A DNA stretch of 51,120 nucleotides from Lachnospiraceae bacterium (GTDB taxonomy: Bacteria > Bacillota > Clostridia > Lachnospirales > Lachnospiraceae), in NCBI GenBank assembly GCA_910574185.1, contig CAJSZQ010000029.1:1-51120 (forward strand), read 5' to 3'. The stretch's first letter is position 1. The number at the start of each line of letters is the position of its first letter. The translations under genes were made by a program, and so were the position numbers. The notes beneath the pieces were generated by a model. It saw nothing but the letters and a program-made list of their open reading frames with translations. It did no database searches and was not told the origin of the DNA. Of this stretch, positions 21,415-30,838 are shown in pieces.

Positions 21415-22761
21415 ATGGAGCTGATAAAACGGAACCTTTCAGACCTTAAACCGGCGGAGTATAATCCGCGTAAAGCGCTGATACCCAGCGATCCGGAATA
21501 CCAGCGCATAGCCGCCAGCATAGAAGAATTTGGGTACGTTGACCCGATTATTATAAATTCAGACAATACCATCATAGGCGGCCACCAGCGCCGCACGGTT
21601 ATGCTTGATTTAGGCTATACGGAGGCGGACTGTATTCTTGTTGAGATGGACAAGACCAGGGAAAAGGCGCTTAATATTGCCTTGAACAAAATAACCGGCG
21701 AATGGGACGAGGCAGCCTTAAAAGATTTATTGATTGATTTAGATAAGGCAGACTATAACGTGAACCTTACCGGCTTCGACGGCGACGAGATCGAAAAGCT
21801 CTTTGCAGCCGTTGAGCTTACCCAGGAGGCAAACGACGACGGCTACGACCCGGACGAGAAGCTGAAGGAGCTTACGGAGATACGGACGCGCCCCGGCGAT
21901 ATTTGGCAGTTAGGCAGCCACCGGCTGATGTGCGGCGACGCTACGGACCTTTCCGACGTTGAGCGGCTTATGGAGGGCGCAGCGGCGGACCTTATCATCA
22001 CCGACCCGCCCTATAACGTAGATTACGAAACCAAAGACAAGAGCCTGGAGCGTTCCTATAAACGGAATAAAACCAGGACCAGCAATGAAATCCAAAACGA
22101 CAAGATGAGCGATAACGCCTTTTACAGTTTTCTGTACAAGGCGTTTTGTAATTTCAACGAAGCAGCGCGGCCCGGCTGTTCGGTTTACATTTTCCACGCC
22201 GACAGCGAGGGTATAAACTTCCGAACCGCCATGAGGGAGGCGGGCTTTTACCAGGCGCAGACGCTTATATGGGAGAAAAACCAGTTTGTTATAGGCCGCC
22301 AGGATTACCACTGGCGGCATGAGCCTATTCTTTACGGTTGGAAGGAAGGCGCCGGTCATTACTTCGGAGGCGGACGCGGGCAAGATACCGTTTTCATTGA
22401 GGACGACATAGACTTTACAGCCATGAAGAAAGCGGAGCTTGTGGCATACATTGAGGGCATCCGGGAGAAGCTGCAGCAGGACACAACGGTCTTATACGAG
22501 AAGAAACCAGCCCGCAGCGATAAGCACCCGACAATGAAGCCCGTATCCCTTTTCGGGCGGCTAATTTCCAACAGCAGCAAGTACGGGGACAGCGTAGCTG
22601 ACTTCTTCGGAGGCAGCGGGACGACGCTGATCGCTTGCGAGCAGCTAAACCGCAGCGCGTACCTTATGGAGATCAACGAAAAGTACTGCGATATTATTTT
22701 AGACCGTTGGGAGGAATACACCGGCCAGAAAGCCGTAAGAGTAAGGGAGGGCGGAGAGTAA
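21415..22761 (+). CDS. ParB-domain DNA methyltransferase
   Basis: ATG at 21415 follows GGAAGGAGGG. This 448-residue fusion has an N-terminal ParB/Srx-like nuclease-type domain (PAEYNPRK ... IIGGHQRRTVMLDL) and a C-terminal amino-methyltransferase domain. DPPY lies near residue 195 (ITDPPYNVDYE) and the SAM motif FFGGSGTT near 396, the order of beta-class enzymes that methylate N6-adenine or N4-cytosine. Phages carry this gene beside the terminase to protect their DNA from restriction, or to mark it for packaging. It is the first gene of the late operon. Confidence 0.9.
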   Translation: MELIKRNLSDLKPAEYNPRKALIPSDPEYQRIAASIEEFGYVDPIIINSDNTIIGGHQRRTVMLDLGYTEADCILVEMDKTREKALNIALNKITGEWDEAALKDLLIDLDKADYNVNLTGFDGDEIEKLFAAVELTQEANDDGYDPDEKLKELTEIRTRPGDIWQLGSHRLMCGDATDLSDVERLMEGAAADLIITDPPYNVDYETKDKSLERSYKRNKTRTSNEIQNDKMSDNAFYSFLYKAFCNFNEAARPGCSVYIFHADSEGINFRTAMREAGFYQAQTLIWEKNQFVIGRQDYHWRHEPILYGWKEGAGHYFGGGRGQDTVFIEDDIDFTAMKKAELVAYIEGIREKLQQDTTVLYEKKPARSDKHPTMKPVSLFGRLISNSSKYGDSVADFFGGSGTTLIACEQLNRSAYLMEINEKYCDIILDRWEEYTGQKAVRVREGGE

Positions 22762-23330
22762 TGGCGGAAGAAAAAAACAACGGCGGCCAGTTCGTAAAGG
22801 TTGAGGTCATAGCTCAGATTTTCGGCGTTACCGTCCGGAGAGTACAGCAGCTTACCCAGGAGGGCGTAGTTAAGACTACGGAGATCCCCGGAGAGGGCAG
22901 GCGTTACGAGCTGGTGCCGACCATTAAAACGTACATTCAATATTTGAGCGATAAGGCATACGGCAAGGGGAAATCCGAAAAGGAAACGGAGTTAAGGCAG
23001 CAGAAGCTGGAGGCGGAAATCGCCTTGAAGGAAAGCCAGGGAGAGATGCACCGCATGAGGGCGGAGATCGCCGCCGGGAAATATGTTGACGTTGAGGAAG
23101 TGGCGCTGGATTACCAGAAATTTTTTGTTACGTTTAAGCGCTTCGCGTTAAGTATTCCTTCCCGGCTTGTAAGCATGATCAGCGACAGCCTGGAACCGTT
23201 GGAGGCCCGCCGCGTAGAGAAGGAGATGAATGCCGAAGTAAAGCGTATGCTTCGGGCTTTTGTTGTTTCCGGTTGCGTACCGGAGGAACCGGGGGAGAAA
23301 AAGGCAAAGAAGAACCGTGCAGAAGCCTAA
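22761..23330 (+). CDS. terS: Terminase small subunit (Nu1-like)
   Basis: ATG at 22761 overlaps the methyltransferase stop by one base and gives 189 residues. The N-terminal winged-helix (VEVIAQIFGVTVRRVQQLTQ) is followed by a long coiled coil (KEKETELRQQ-type repeats) and a basic C-terminus, as in lambda Nu1. It should recognise the packaging site and recruit the large subunit, encoded with a 14-base overlap. The T-poor tract 1.5 kb upstream may be its target. Confidence 0.85.
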   Translation: MAEEKNNGGQFVKVEVIAQIFGVTVRRVQQLTQEGVVKTTEIPGEGRRYELVPTIKTYIQYLSDKAYGKGKSEKETELRQQKLEAEIALKESQGEMHRMRAEIAAGKYVDVEEVALDYQKFFVTFKRFALSIPSRLVSMISDSLEPLEARRVEKEMNAEVKRMLRAFVVSGCVPEEPGEKKAKKNRAEA

Positions 23331-25230
23331 ACAGCTACGCATAAGAAAATACGATTGCAAGCAGTACCAAAAAGCCGCGCTTGAATACTTAAACCCCCCG
23401 GAAGAAATGACGGTATCCGAGTGGGCGGAGCAGTACAGGATGCTTGACAGCAGGACCAGCGCGGAACCAGGTCCATGGAATAACGAGCGGACGCCGTACC
23501 TTGTAGAGATAATGAATGAGCTTCTAAACTACGAAACGGAAGAAATTATTTTTTGCAAGTGTACGCAGGTAGGCGGGACGGAGGTCGAGCTTAATATGTT
23601 AGGCTACGCGATCCAGCAGGACCCCTCACCGGTTGAAGTTGTTTACCCGACGGAAACCATGGCGAACAGCGTATCGGAAAAAAGAATAAAGCCCATGATT
23701 GAAAGCACGCCGACGCTTTACAAAAAGTACGACAAGAACAGCAGCAACCTGGAGCTTGACTTTGATGATATGTTTATAAAACTTGTTTGGAGTAACAGCC
23801 CTTCCGGCCTTGCTTCCTTTGCCATGAAGTATCTTTTTCTTGACGAAGTAGACAAGTACCCAGGAGCCAGCAAGAAGGAGGCCGACCCGATCAGCCTGGC
23901 GAAAGAACGTACACACACTTTCCGAAACAGCAAGGTCTACATAACCAGCACCCCGACCATACGCACGAACCACATATGGAAGGCGAAGGAAGGGGCAGAC
24001 GCGGAAAAGCATTTCTTCATACCATGCCCGCACTGCGGGGAGTTTATAGAGCTTATCTTTGACAACCTTAAGTGGCCGGGCAAGGATAAGGACCTGGTGG
24101 AAGCATACGGCGAGGAAGCCATAAAGGAGAAGCTCGGCACATTGGAGCCGGTAGACGAGTCGGAAGGCTTAAGCAACGCGGACCGGGCGGAGTTTGCCTT
24201 TTACGTTTGCCAGGAATGCGGCTGCATTATTTCAGACGCGCAGAAGCAGCAGGCCGTAAAGAAGGGACACTGGGAAACGGTAAGGCAAAGAACCCGGTTC
24301 GTAAAAAAGGTTTGCTTTTGGATAAACGTGCTTTATAGCCCCTTTGTCCGCTTTTCAGAAATTGCGAAGGAATTTATGGACAGTAAAGACGATCCGGAGC
24401 AGCTTCAAAACTTTGTAAATTCCTGGCTTGCGGAACCGTGGGAAGATACCAAGCTAAAGACCAGCAAAGAGCTGGTTTTAGATAGGCAGACGGAGCTACC
24501 GGAGTTTATAGTCCCAGGATGGGCGAAGCTACTTACCGGCGGCGTAGATGTTCAAGAGAGCTGCGTATATTGGACCATAAGAGCCTGGGGCGATTACGTT
24601 ACAAGCCAGAACGTAGCCCACGGCCAGGCATACAACCTGGCTGAGGTTGAGAAAATTATGAACCTTGAATATAAGACGGAGGGCGGCGGCGTTGCAATAG
24701 TAAACCTTTGCTTCATAGACTCCGGCTACGAGGCCGACGCGGTTTACGATTTTTGCGTCGACAATATGGACTGGGCGAAACCGGCCAAAGGTTCCAGTAA
24801 CCCCATGCAAAGCCATTTCAAAATAAGCACCATAAACAGAGAGGCATCCAGGGCATACGGAATGGAGCTTGTTATAGTTGACGGCGACAAGTATAAGGAC
24901 ATGATCGCCAGCAGGATGCATAAGAAAAACGGGCGGGCAAGTTGGATGGTTTACCAGGGCTGCGACGAAGAATACGCCGAGCAGGTAACGGCGGAGCATA
25001 AAATCCTCGTTAAGAACGGAAACAGCAAGCCCCGGCTTAAATGGGTGCCGAAGCACAGCCACGCAGACAACCATTATTTAGATGCCGAAGTATACGCTAT
25101 GGCAGCAGCCGACACCATGGGCGTCCGGATGCTTCATTTGCAGGGCGAGCAGCAGCAGGCGCAGCCGGAAAAGAAGGAGCAGTACACGCCGGAGGAAGAA
25201 TGGATCAGCCAAAACGAGAGCTGGCTATAG
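23317..25230 (+). CDS. terL: Terminase large subunit (GpA family)
   Basis: GTG at 23317 is taken as the start (QKPKQLRIRKYDCKQYQ). The 637-residue protein has the GpA ATPase with CKCTQVGGTE (Walker A variant) and LFLDEVDKY (Walker B). Two CxxC pairs occur around residue 230-310 (CPHCGEF, CQECGC), which is unusual in detail but seen in this family. The nuclease domain shows GVDVQES and LCFIDSGYEAD (metal-binding Asp residues). It translocates DNA into proheads and cuts it. GpA-type terminases usually generate cos ends. Confidence 0.93.
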   Translation: MQKPKQLRIRKYDCKQYQKAALEYLNPPEEMTVSEWAEQYRMLDSRTSAEPGPWNNERTPYLVEIMNELLNYETEEIIFCKCTQVGGTEVELNMLGYAIQQDPSPVEVVYPTETMANSVSEKRIKPMIESTPTLYKKYDKNSSNLELDFDDMFIKLVWSNSPSGLASFAMKYLFLDEVDKYPGASKKEADPISLAKERTHTFRNSKVYITSTPTIRTNHIWKAKEGADAEKHFFIPCPHCGEFIELIFDNLKWPGKDKDLVEAYGEEAIKEKLGTLEPVDESEGLSNADRAEFAFYVCQECGCIISDAQKQQAVKKGHWETVRQRTRFVKKVCFWINVLYSPFVRFSEIAKEFMDSKDDPEQLQNFVNSWLAEPWEDTKLKTSKELVLDRQTELPEFIVPGWAKLLTGGVDVQESCVYWTIRAWGDYVTSQNVAHGQAYNLAEVEKIMNLEYKTEGGGVAIVNLCFIDSGYEADAVYDFCVDNMDWAKPAKGSSNPMQSHFKISTINREASRAYGMELVIVDGDKYKDMIASRMHKKNGRASWMVYQGCDEEYAEQVTAEHKILVKNGNSKPRLKWVPKHSHADNHYLDAEVYAMAAADTMGVRMLHLQGEQQQAQPEKKEQYTPEEEWISQNESWL

Positions 25231-25245
25231 GAAGGAGGAAACCGG

Positions 25246-25467
25246 GTGGAACAACAGATGACAGCGCAGGAAATGCTTACCGAAGTAAATAACGCTATTT
25301 ACGCTATTTGCGTAGGAGGGCAAAGTTATAAAATCGGTTCCCGGCAGCTTAACCGGGCAGACCTTAACACGCTATACAAGATTAAGAACGACCTTATGGC
25401 GCAGGCCGCCGGAACTACGCCGGGCTTTTTGGACGATTGCTACGTCGCAGTATTTGACCGGAGATAG
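25246..25467 (+). CDS. gpW-like head-tail joining protein
   Basis: The 73-residue product (GTG start, AGGAGG upstream) lies between terminase and portal, exactly where lambda gpW is encoded. The sequence EMLTEVNNAIYAICVGGQSY, followed by RQLNRADLNTLYKIK, fits the helix-hairpin-helix fold of gpW. It should cap the connector after DNA packaging. Confidence 0.75.
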   Translation: MEQQMTAQEMLTEVNNAIYAICVGGQSYKIGSRQLNRADLNTLYKIKNDLMAQAAGTTPGFLDDCYVAVFDRR

Positions 25468-25478
25468 GAGGGCAAAAG

Positions 25479-27122
25479 TTGAGTAATTTTTTAGACAATA
25501 TAATCGGCTTCATTTCCCCGGCAGCAGGAGCCAGGCGGGAAGCGTGGCGGCAGTACCTGGACGAACAGCGCCACTATGACGCCGGAAGCTACGACCGGCT
25601 TAACGCCGGGTGGGTGGCTTATAACCAGAGCGCGGAGCAAACGGACCGTTACAGCAGGGACACGATCCGCGCAAGGGCGCGGGACCTTGAACGAAACAGC
25701 GACATGGCGAACAGCATAATCGGGGCTTACCGCCGGAACGTAGTAGGCCACGGCTGGACGCTTCGGGCGAGGACCAGCAGCGAAACCCTTAATAAAAAAA
25801 TCCAGGAAGCCTGGGCGGAGTGGTGCAAGCGGAAAAATTGCGACGTAACCGAAACGCAGAGCTTTAACCAGATGCTTAGAATGGCGGAGCGCCGGAAGAA
25901 AGTAGACGGCGGAATCCTTTTTAAGAAATGCTACACCGGCGGCGGCCTTCTTCCCTTTAAGTTGCAGGCGCTGGAGGTTGACGAGCTGGACACCGGTAGA
26001 GTGGCGCCGCATAACCCGAAGTGCCGCGTTATTGGAGGAATAGAGCTTAACACCTATAACAAGCCGGTCGGCTATTGGATAAGGCAGTATAACGTAGACG
26101 GCTTCGGGCAGATCGACCCCGTATACGTTCCGGCGAAGGATATTATTTATTTCTTCACGAAGGACCGCCCATCCCAGGTGCGCGAGATGAGCGACCTGGC
26201 CCCCACCATTACCAGGGTAAGGGACGCAAACGAGTTTATGACAGCCGTAAGCGTAAAGGAGCGTATAGCCGCCTGCCTTGCGGTTTTCGTAAAAAAGATT
26301 ATTCCCACAACGGGGAATTTTGCGAGGGGCATAAACCAGGACAGCAGGCCGCGTGAGGACTACGACGGGAAGCGGATCAGCCCCGGCATGATAAAGGAGC
26401 TTAACGCCGGGGACGAGATCCAGGTCGTAAACCCGACCGGGCAGGCGACGGACGCCGCCAGCTACATCAAGCTGCAGCAGCGGCTCATAGGAGCCGGGCA
26501 GGGCTTAAGCTACGAGGCCACGAGCCGCGACATGAGTCAGAGCAATTACAGCAGCGCCCGCCAGGGAATTATTGAGGACGGCCAGACCTACATAGAGGAC
26601 ATAGAGCTGCTGCAGGAGGTTGTGATGGATGAGGTATACGAAACCTTCATAATTTCCGGCGTTCTTTCCGGCCTGTTCAATATTCCCGGATTTTGGGAAG
26701 ATAAGCAGAAATATTTTAAGCACGAATGGGTGGCAGCCCCGAAAAAGTGGATAGACCCAAGCAAAGAGGCCATGGCAACAAAGATCGCGTTGCAGACCGG
26801 ACAAAAGACATACCAGCAGATCGCGGCGGAGAACGGCAAAGACTGGAAAGAGCAGATAGACGAAACCGTCGCCGTTTTGGAATACGCCAGGGAAAAAGGC
26901 TTAGAGATGGGAGGTGTTATATTTGACAGAACAGAAGCAGACCTTACCCCTGCAGACGAAAAAGACAAGCAGGACCCGGCAGCCGTACCAGTACCCGCAG
27001 ACCAGGGCGGCGGAAACCAGCCCCCAGGGCAGCCGGCAGGACAGCAGCCAGGGAACCAGCCGGCAGAACAGCCAGCAGCCGGCAACGGACAGCAGGAGGG
27101 AGAATCAAACAAGGGCGTTTAG
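25479..27122 (+). CDS. Portal protein (lambda family)
   Basis: A TTG start at 25479 with AGGAGGGCAAAAG upstream gives 547 residues. The features are those of lambda-type portals: ARARDLERNSDMANSIIGAY, then VVGHGWTLRAR, and the LEVDELDTGRV region. It forms the dodecameric ring through which DNA enters and leaves. The C-terminal 60 residues are Pro/Gln/Gly-rich and are read in another frame as the front of the protease gene. Confidence 0.93.
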   Translation: MSNFLDNIIGFISPAAGARREAWRQYLDEQRHYDAGSYDRLNAGWVAYNQSAEQTDRYSRDTIRARARDLERNSDMANSIIGAYRRNVVGHGWTLRARTSSETLNKKIQEAWAEWCKRKNCDVTETQSFNQMLRMAERRKKVDGGILFKKCYTGGGLLPFKLQALEVDELDTGRVAPHNPKCRVIGGIELNTYNKPVGYWIRQYNVDGFGQIDPVYVPAKDIIYFFTKDRPSQVREMSDLAPTITRVRDANEFMTAVSVKERIAACLAVFVKKIIPTTGNFARGINQDSRPREDYDGKRISPGMIKELNAGDEIQVVNPTGQATDAASYIKLQQRLIGAGQGLSYEATSRDMSQSNYSSARQGIIEDGQTYIEDIELLQEVVMDEVYETFIISGVLSGLFNIPGFWEDKQKYFKHEWVAAPKKWIDPSKEAMATKIALQTGQKTYQQIAAENGKDWKEQIDETVAVLEYAREKGLEMGGVIFDRTEADLTPADEKDKQDPAAVPVPADQGGGNQPPGQPAGQQPGNQPAEQPAAGNGQQEGESNKGV

Positions 27123-27675
27123 TACGGCAACCATACGCGCCATGGAGGGCGAGGGGAACGAGCGAAAGTTTATTCTTTCCTTTTCTTCGGAAGAACCCTA
27201 CGAGCGTTTCTGGGGGAAGGAGATTTTAGACCATAACCCGGCAGCCGTTGACCTTACCAGGCTTAACAGCATAGGCGTCCTTCTTTTCAACCATAACCGG
27301 GATAAGGTTATAGGCAAAATTAACCGGGCATGGATTGAGAACCAGCGCGGCATGGCTGAGGTAGAATTTGACAGCGACGAAAAAAGCGAGGTTATTTTCC
27401 AGAAGGTAAAAGGCGGGACGCTTAAGGGCGTTTCCGTTGGGTACAAGATCGGCGTGATTGAGGAAGTTATGCCGGGGAAGGTATCCACCGACGGACGCTT
27501 TAACGGCCCTTGCGACGTCGCAAGAGAGTGGATGCCTTACGAGATAAGCATAGTAAGCGTACCGGCGGACGCTACCGTCGGAGTAGGGCGTAACTTAAGG
27601 GAGCAGAAACCAAAGGCTCCGGAAACTTTAACTTGCTTTGAGGCACAGCTTCAAATAAATAAAAACAGAAAATAG
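26923..27675 (+). CDS. Prohead maturation protease (HK97/U35 family)
   Basis: TTG at 26923 has GGGAGG about 8 bases upstream; a GTG at 26914 is the alternative. The first 65 residues are Gln/Ser/Thr-rich and overlap the portal tail by 200 bases, then the protease domain starts. VLLFNHNRDKVIGKI contains the probable catalytic His, and ISIVSVPAD the conserved serine region. It trims scaffold and capsid subunits during maturation. Copy 3 of the 14-bp palindrome is inside, encoding CDVA. Confidence 0.85.
   Translation: MTEQKQTLPLQTKKTSRTRQPYQYPQTRAAETSPQGSRQDSSQGTSRQNSQQPATDSRRENQTRAFSTATIRAMEGEGNERKFILSFSSEEPYERFWGKEILDHNPAAVDLTRLNSIGVLLFNHNRDKVIGKINRAWIENQRGMAEVEFDSDEKSEVIFQKVKGGTLKGVSVGYKIGVIEEVMPGKVSTDGRFNGPCDVAREWMPYEISIVSVPADATVGVGRNLREQKPKAPETLTCFEAQLQINKNRK
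27510..27523. repeat. 14-bp palindrome TTGCGACGTCGCAA, copy 3
   Basis: Perfect copy inside the protease gene. As in copy 1, the coding frame reads TGC GAC GTC GCA (Cys-Asp-Val-Ala). Confidence 0.8.
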
Positions 27676-27687
27676 GAGGTAGACCAC

Positions 27688-29262
27688 ATGACACCGAAAC
27701 AGAGAAAAGAAGCCGCCATGCTGAAGCAGCAGGCCATTGTGAACGCCGCCAAAGCGGACGGGAACCGGGCGCTGACGGCGGAGGAGCAGGCACAGTTTAA
27801 CGACCTGCAGCGCGAGATCGACGACGCCCAGGCAGAGATCGACGCCCAGGAAAGAGGGCTTGCAGGAGGCGCAGGAGCGCCGTCAGCGCCCCCGGCAGCA
27901 TTACCCCAGGGAAACACCGCCCAGACGGCTACAGCGGCAGCAGGGGCGCCCCAGGACGGCCAGAGGGCAGCAGAGGCAGAGCGCACCCGCGCAGCGGAGA
28001 TTATGGCGCTTTGCAGAGATTTTGACATTGACCCTACGGAGTACGTCCGCAACGGTTCCACCATGGAGCAGGTACGCAGCGCGATCCTTGACAGCATGAG
28101 GCAGACCGGCAGCCCGGTGGGCGTCCAGGTTACGAGGGACGAGGGCGACACGTTCAGAGAGAGAGCAACCGACGCACTTATGATGCGGGCGGGCGTTTCC
28201 GTTGAGAACCCGGCAGACGGAGCGCAGGAGCTTAGATCCATGAGCCTGCGGGATCTGGGTATTGAGTGTTTGAGCAGGGACGGGCGCGACGTAAGAACCC
28301 TTTTACGGATGGACCCCGACGAGATGTACGGCGAGCTTTGCCGCCAGTTCTACAACCCTACGTCGGCCTTTCCGGCGATCCTTGACAACACGATCCGGAA
28401 AAGCATTGTGCAGCTTTACAACGCAGTACCCACGACCTTCCAGGCATGGACCACGAAGGGCAGCCTGAAGGACTTCAAGACCACGGCAGACCACGAGTAC
28501 GTGATCGGAGGCATGGGCGACTTTTTACTGGTTCCCGAAAACGGAGAGCTTAAGCCGGACAAGCCGAGGACGGAGCTGCTGCCGAACCGTAAGCTGGATA
28601 CCTACGGGCGCACATTCAGCATGACCCGCCAGGCGTTCATTAACGACGATATCGGCTTTTTAACCGAGGTTCCCGGACTTTACGCCCAGGCCGCGAAGAA
28701 AACCATTGATAAGCAGGTGTACGGCTTGCTTTACAATAACGGGAAGATTTTCGACGGCGTAAACCTTTTCGACGCGAAGCACAACAATCTGATTAAGACC
28801 GGCTGCAAGCCTTCCCAGGCTTCGATCCAGAGTATTATTTTACAGATGCAGCGGCAGAAAGACCAGTTCGGAGAGGCGATTTATATTACGCCGCAGCACA
28901 TTATTGTGCCGGTTGGCTACGAGTTTGAGCTTGCAGTTATTCTGCACAGCGCCCAGGTCGTAGGCAGCAATAACAACGATATTAACCCGCTGTACAACTA
29001 CCCGATCAATATTATTCAGACGCCGGTCCTTAACGCCCTTGCAGGGGAAAACGCCGTACCGTGGTTCATGGTTGCAAATACCGCCAGCGCGAAGCACATC
29101 CAGGTGGACTATTTGAACGGGCAGGAAACCCCGACCGTAAGACGCATGGAAACGCCCGGCGTTTTGGGCTTCCAGTGGGACATTTATCTTGACTGGGGGA
29201 TCGCCGTAAGGGACTTCCGCGGAATTGCAAAGAACCCCGGAGAAAAGATCGTAGCAGCATAA
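27688..29262 (+). CDS. Major capsid protein with N-terminal scaffold domain
   Basis: The 524-residue precursor follows AGGAGGTAGACC. Residues 1-110 are a helical scaffold-like delta domain with an Ala/Pro/Gln linker, expected to be removed by the protease upstream. The rest looks like a Mu gpT/HK97-fold capsid: TFSMTRQAFINDDIGFLTEV, then AKKTIDKQVYGLLYNNGK, and a conserved end VLGFQWDIYLDWGIAVRD. It builds the icosahedral head. Confidence 0.88.
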   Translation: MTPKQRKEAAMLKQQAIVNAAKADGNRALTAEEQAQFNDLQREIDDAQAEIDAQERGLAGGAGAPSAPPAALPQGNTAQTATAAAGAPQDGQRAAEAERTRAAEIMALCRDFDIDPTEYVRNGSTMEQVRSAILDSMRQTGSPVGVQVTRDEGDTFRERATDALMMRAGVSVENPADGAQELRSMSLRDLGIECLSRDGRDVRTLLRMDPDEMYGELCRQFYNPTSAFPAILDNTIRKSIVQLYNAVPTTFQAWTTKGSLKDFKTTADHEYVIGGMGDFLLVPENGELKPDKPRTELLPNRKLDTYGRTFSMTRQAFINDDIGFLTEVPGLYAQAAKKTIDKQVYGLLYNNGKIFDGVNLFDAKHNNLIKTGCKPSQASIQSIILQMQRQKDQFGEAIYITPQHIIVPVGYEFELAVILHSAQVVGSNNNDINPLYNYPINIIQTPVLNALAGENAVPWFMVANTASAKHIQVDYLNGQETPTVRRMETPGVLGFQWDIYLDWGIAVRDFRGIAKNPGEKIVAA

Positions 29263-29284
29263 AAGAGAAAAGGAGGACAAGACC

Positions 29285-29617
29285 ATGAGTAAGGCCGCAT
29301 TTTGGCAGAGAGGGGAGGCCCTCGACTATACGAACACCGGGACAAAGACCATTGAGGCGAACACAATTATTTCTTTCGGAGGACATATCGGAATCGCCGG
29401 AACGGACATTTTACCCGGCGAAGTTGGCTCGCTTCATGTTACGGGCGTTTTTGAGATGCCCAAGACAGCAACCGGAGCCGTTGAGATGGGAACCGACGTA
29501 TATTACGACGGGACGGGGATTACAGACACCGAGGGCGACAGCACCGTCCTGGCAGGCTACGCGGCGCAGGCAGCCGCCGCAAGCGATACGGTTATCCTTG
29601 TTAAGTTGGCAGGCTGA
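29285..29617 (+). CDS. Capsid stabilising/decoration protein (DUF2190-like)
   Basis: The 110-residue all-beta protein (ALDYTNTGTKTIEANTIISF, then GIAGTDILPGEVGSLHVTG) matches the DUF2190 type of small proteins that follow capsid genes and sit on the capsid surface. AAGGAGGACAAGACC precedes the ATG. Confidence 0.8.
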   Translation: MSKAAFWQRGEALDYTNTGTKTIEANTIISFGGHIGIAGTDILPGEVGSLHVTGVFEMPKTATGAVEMGTDVYYDGTGITDTEGDSTVLAGYAAQAAAASDTVILVKLAG

Positions 29618-29928
29618 TGAAGCAGCTTATAGCCGTTTCCCCGATACTTTTTGAAAGCGTAAACTATGAGCCGGGCGACGAGCTGCCGACACATAACGCC
29701 GGGCTTGTAGAAGCGTGGATCGGGAACGGCGCGGCCATTTGGCAGGACGACGAGGAACCGGAGAAAAAGCCGGTAAAAGGGAAGGCACGGACGGCGCCCG
29801 CAGGGCTTACGGGCGACGCTTACCCTTCCGCCGGGCCGGAGCAGGATTTAGCAGGGAAGCCGCCGTCCAGGAGCGCAAGAGGCGCACCGCCGGAGCCGAC
29901 GAAGGGAAGGAGGAAATCCCGTGCTTAA
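29617..29928 (+). CDS. Hypothetical head protein
   Basis: ATG at 29617 overlaps the previous stop (TGATG). The first 50 residues are a compact strand/helix region (VSPILFESVNYEPGDELPTH), like small linker proteins found between capsid and connector genes; the last 50 are Pro/Gly/Arg-rich and disordered. The exact role is unknown. Confidence 0.6.
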   Translation: MKQLIAVSPILFESVNYEPGDELPTHNAGLVEAWIGNGAAIWQDDEEPEKKPVKGKARTAPAGLTGDAYPSAGPEQDLAGKPPSRSARGAPPEPTKGRRKSRA

Positions 29929-30256
29929 GAAGATGAGCTTTAAGGAGCTTTTGCGCCAGGACGTAAAAACGGTTTTTCTTAACCCGGCGGAATTTGGAGA
30001 GGAACACACCGTAAACGGAAAGCGGATGCAGATTATTATTGACGATAACGAGCTGACGGAGCGCGAGAAGCGGATGAAAAGCAACATGGACGGGATATAC
30101 AAAAAGCAAACGCTTATATACGTTTCCGCTTTGGACTACGGCCCACTTCCGGGAATTGGCAAGCCGGTCAAAATTGACGGCGTTACTTTCATTGTAACCG
30201 ACAGCATAAACGAAGGCGGGGTATATTCTCTGCACCTGGAGGCGAATAAAAGTTGA
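29921..30256 (+). CDS. Head-tail joining protein
   Basis: A GTG start overlaps the previous gene by 8 bases and gives 111 residues. Its front, MLKKMSFKELLRQDVKTVFL, and the strand-rich remainder (KPVKIDGVTFIVTDSINE) match small head-tail attachment proteins of this position in myophage operons. The assignment rests on pattern and gene order. Confidence 0.65.
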   Translation: MLKKMSFKELLRQDVKTVFLNPAEFGEEHTVNGKRMQIIIDDNELTEREKRMKSNMDGIYKKQTLIYVSALDYGPLPGIGKPVKIDGVTFIVTDSINEGGVYSLHLEANKS

Positions 30257-30834
30257 TAGAAATAAGCTACGACCGGAATATGCTGGAGCAGGTTGAACGG
30301 CGGTTAGGCCGGATGAAAAGCGAGGCGCCGAAGGCATTAAAAAACGCGATCAACCAGACGGCCAAGCAGGCCAGGAAGGACCTGGCAACCGAAGCACAAA
30401 AAACCTATACCGTAAAAACCGGGCGCTTTAATAAGGCCATGAAGATCAAGAACGCAACCCCGTCCAGGTTGGAGGCGACCATAAAGGCAACGGGCAAGGT
30501 TATGGGGCTGAAAGATTTTAAGGTAAGCCCCGCCACCATGCGGACCGGAGAAAACCGCCCGGAGGTAGTAAAGGCGAAAGTATTAAAATCCGGCGGCATG
30601 AAGCCCCTGCAGATGGGCAGCCTTAAAGCCTTCGTTACAAAGTTCGCAAGCGGCCATGTTGCAGTAGCGCAGCGGCGCGGAAGCGAGCGTAAACCGATTA
30701 AGGCTTTTTCCGCCAACTCTATCCCGGTTATGCTGGGGAACGAAAAACGGGTATACGGCGTAGTAAAGCCGCATATTAAAGAAAACCTTAAGCGGAACGT
30801 ACAAGCCCAGGTTAGAAAGATTTTGGAGGGATAA
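30253..30834 (+). CDS. Minor tail protein Z-like (neck/tail completion)
   Basis: The TTG start overlaps the previous stop. The 193-residue protein shows KALKNAINQTAKQARKDLAT followed by a Lys/Arg-rich beta region, the usual pattern of GPZ/gp10-like neck proteins that complete the tail or join it to the head. It is directly followed by the tail terminator candidate. Confidence 0.75.
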   Translation: MIEISYDRNMLEQVERRLGRMKSEAPKALKNAINQTAKQARKDLATEAQKTYTVKTGRFNKAMKIKNATPSRLEATIKATGKVMGLKDFKVSPATMRTGENRPEVVKAKVLKSGGMKPLQMGSLKAFVTKFASGHVAVAQRRGSERKPIKAFSANSIPVMLGNEKRVYGVVKPHIKENLKRNVQAQVRKILEG

Positions 30835-30838
30835 AAAG

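Noticed and set aside
23626..24033. Antisense ORF inside the terminase large subunit gene
   Set aside because: No ribosome site and no protein-like features; the plus-strand terminase frame is unambiguous.
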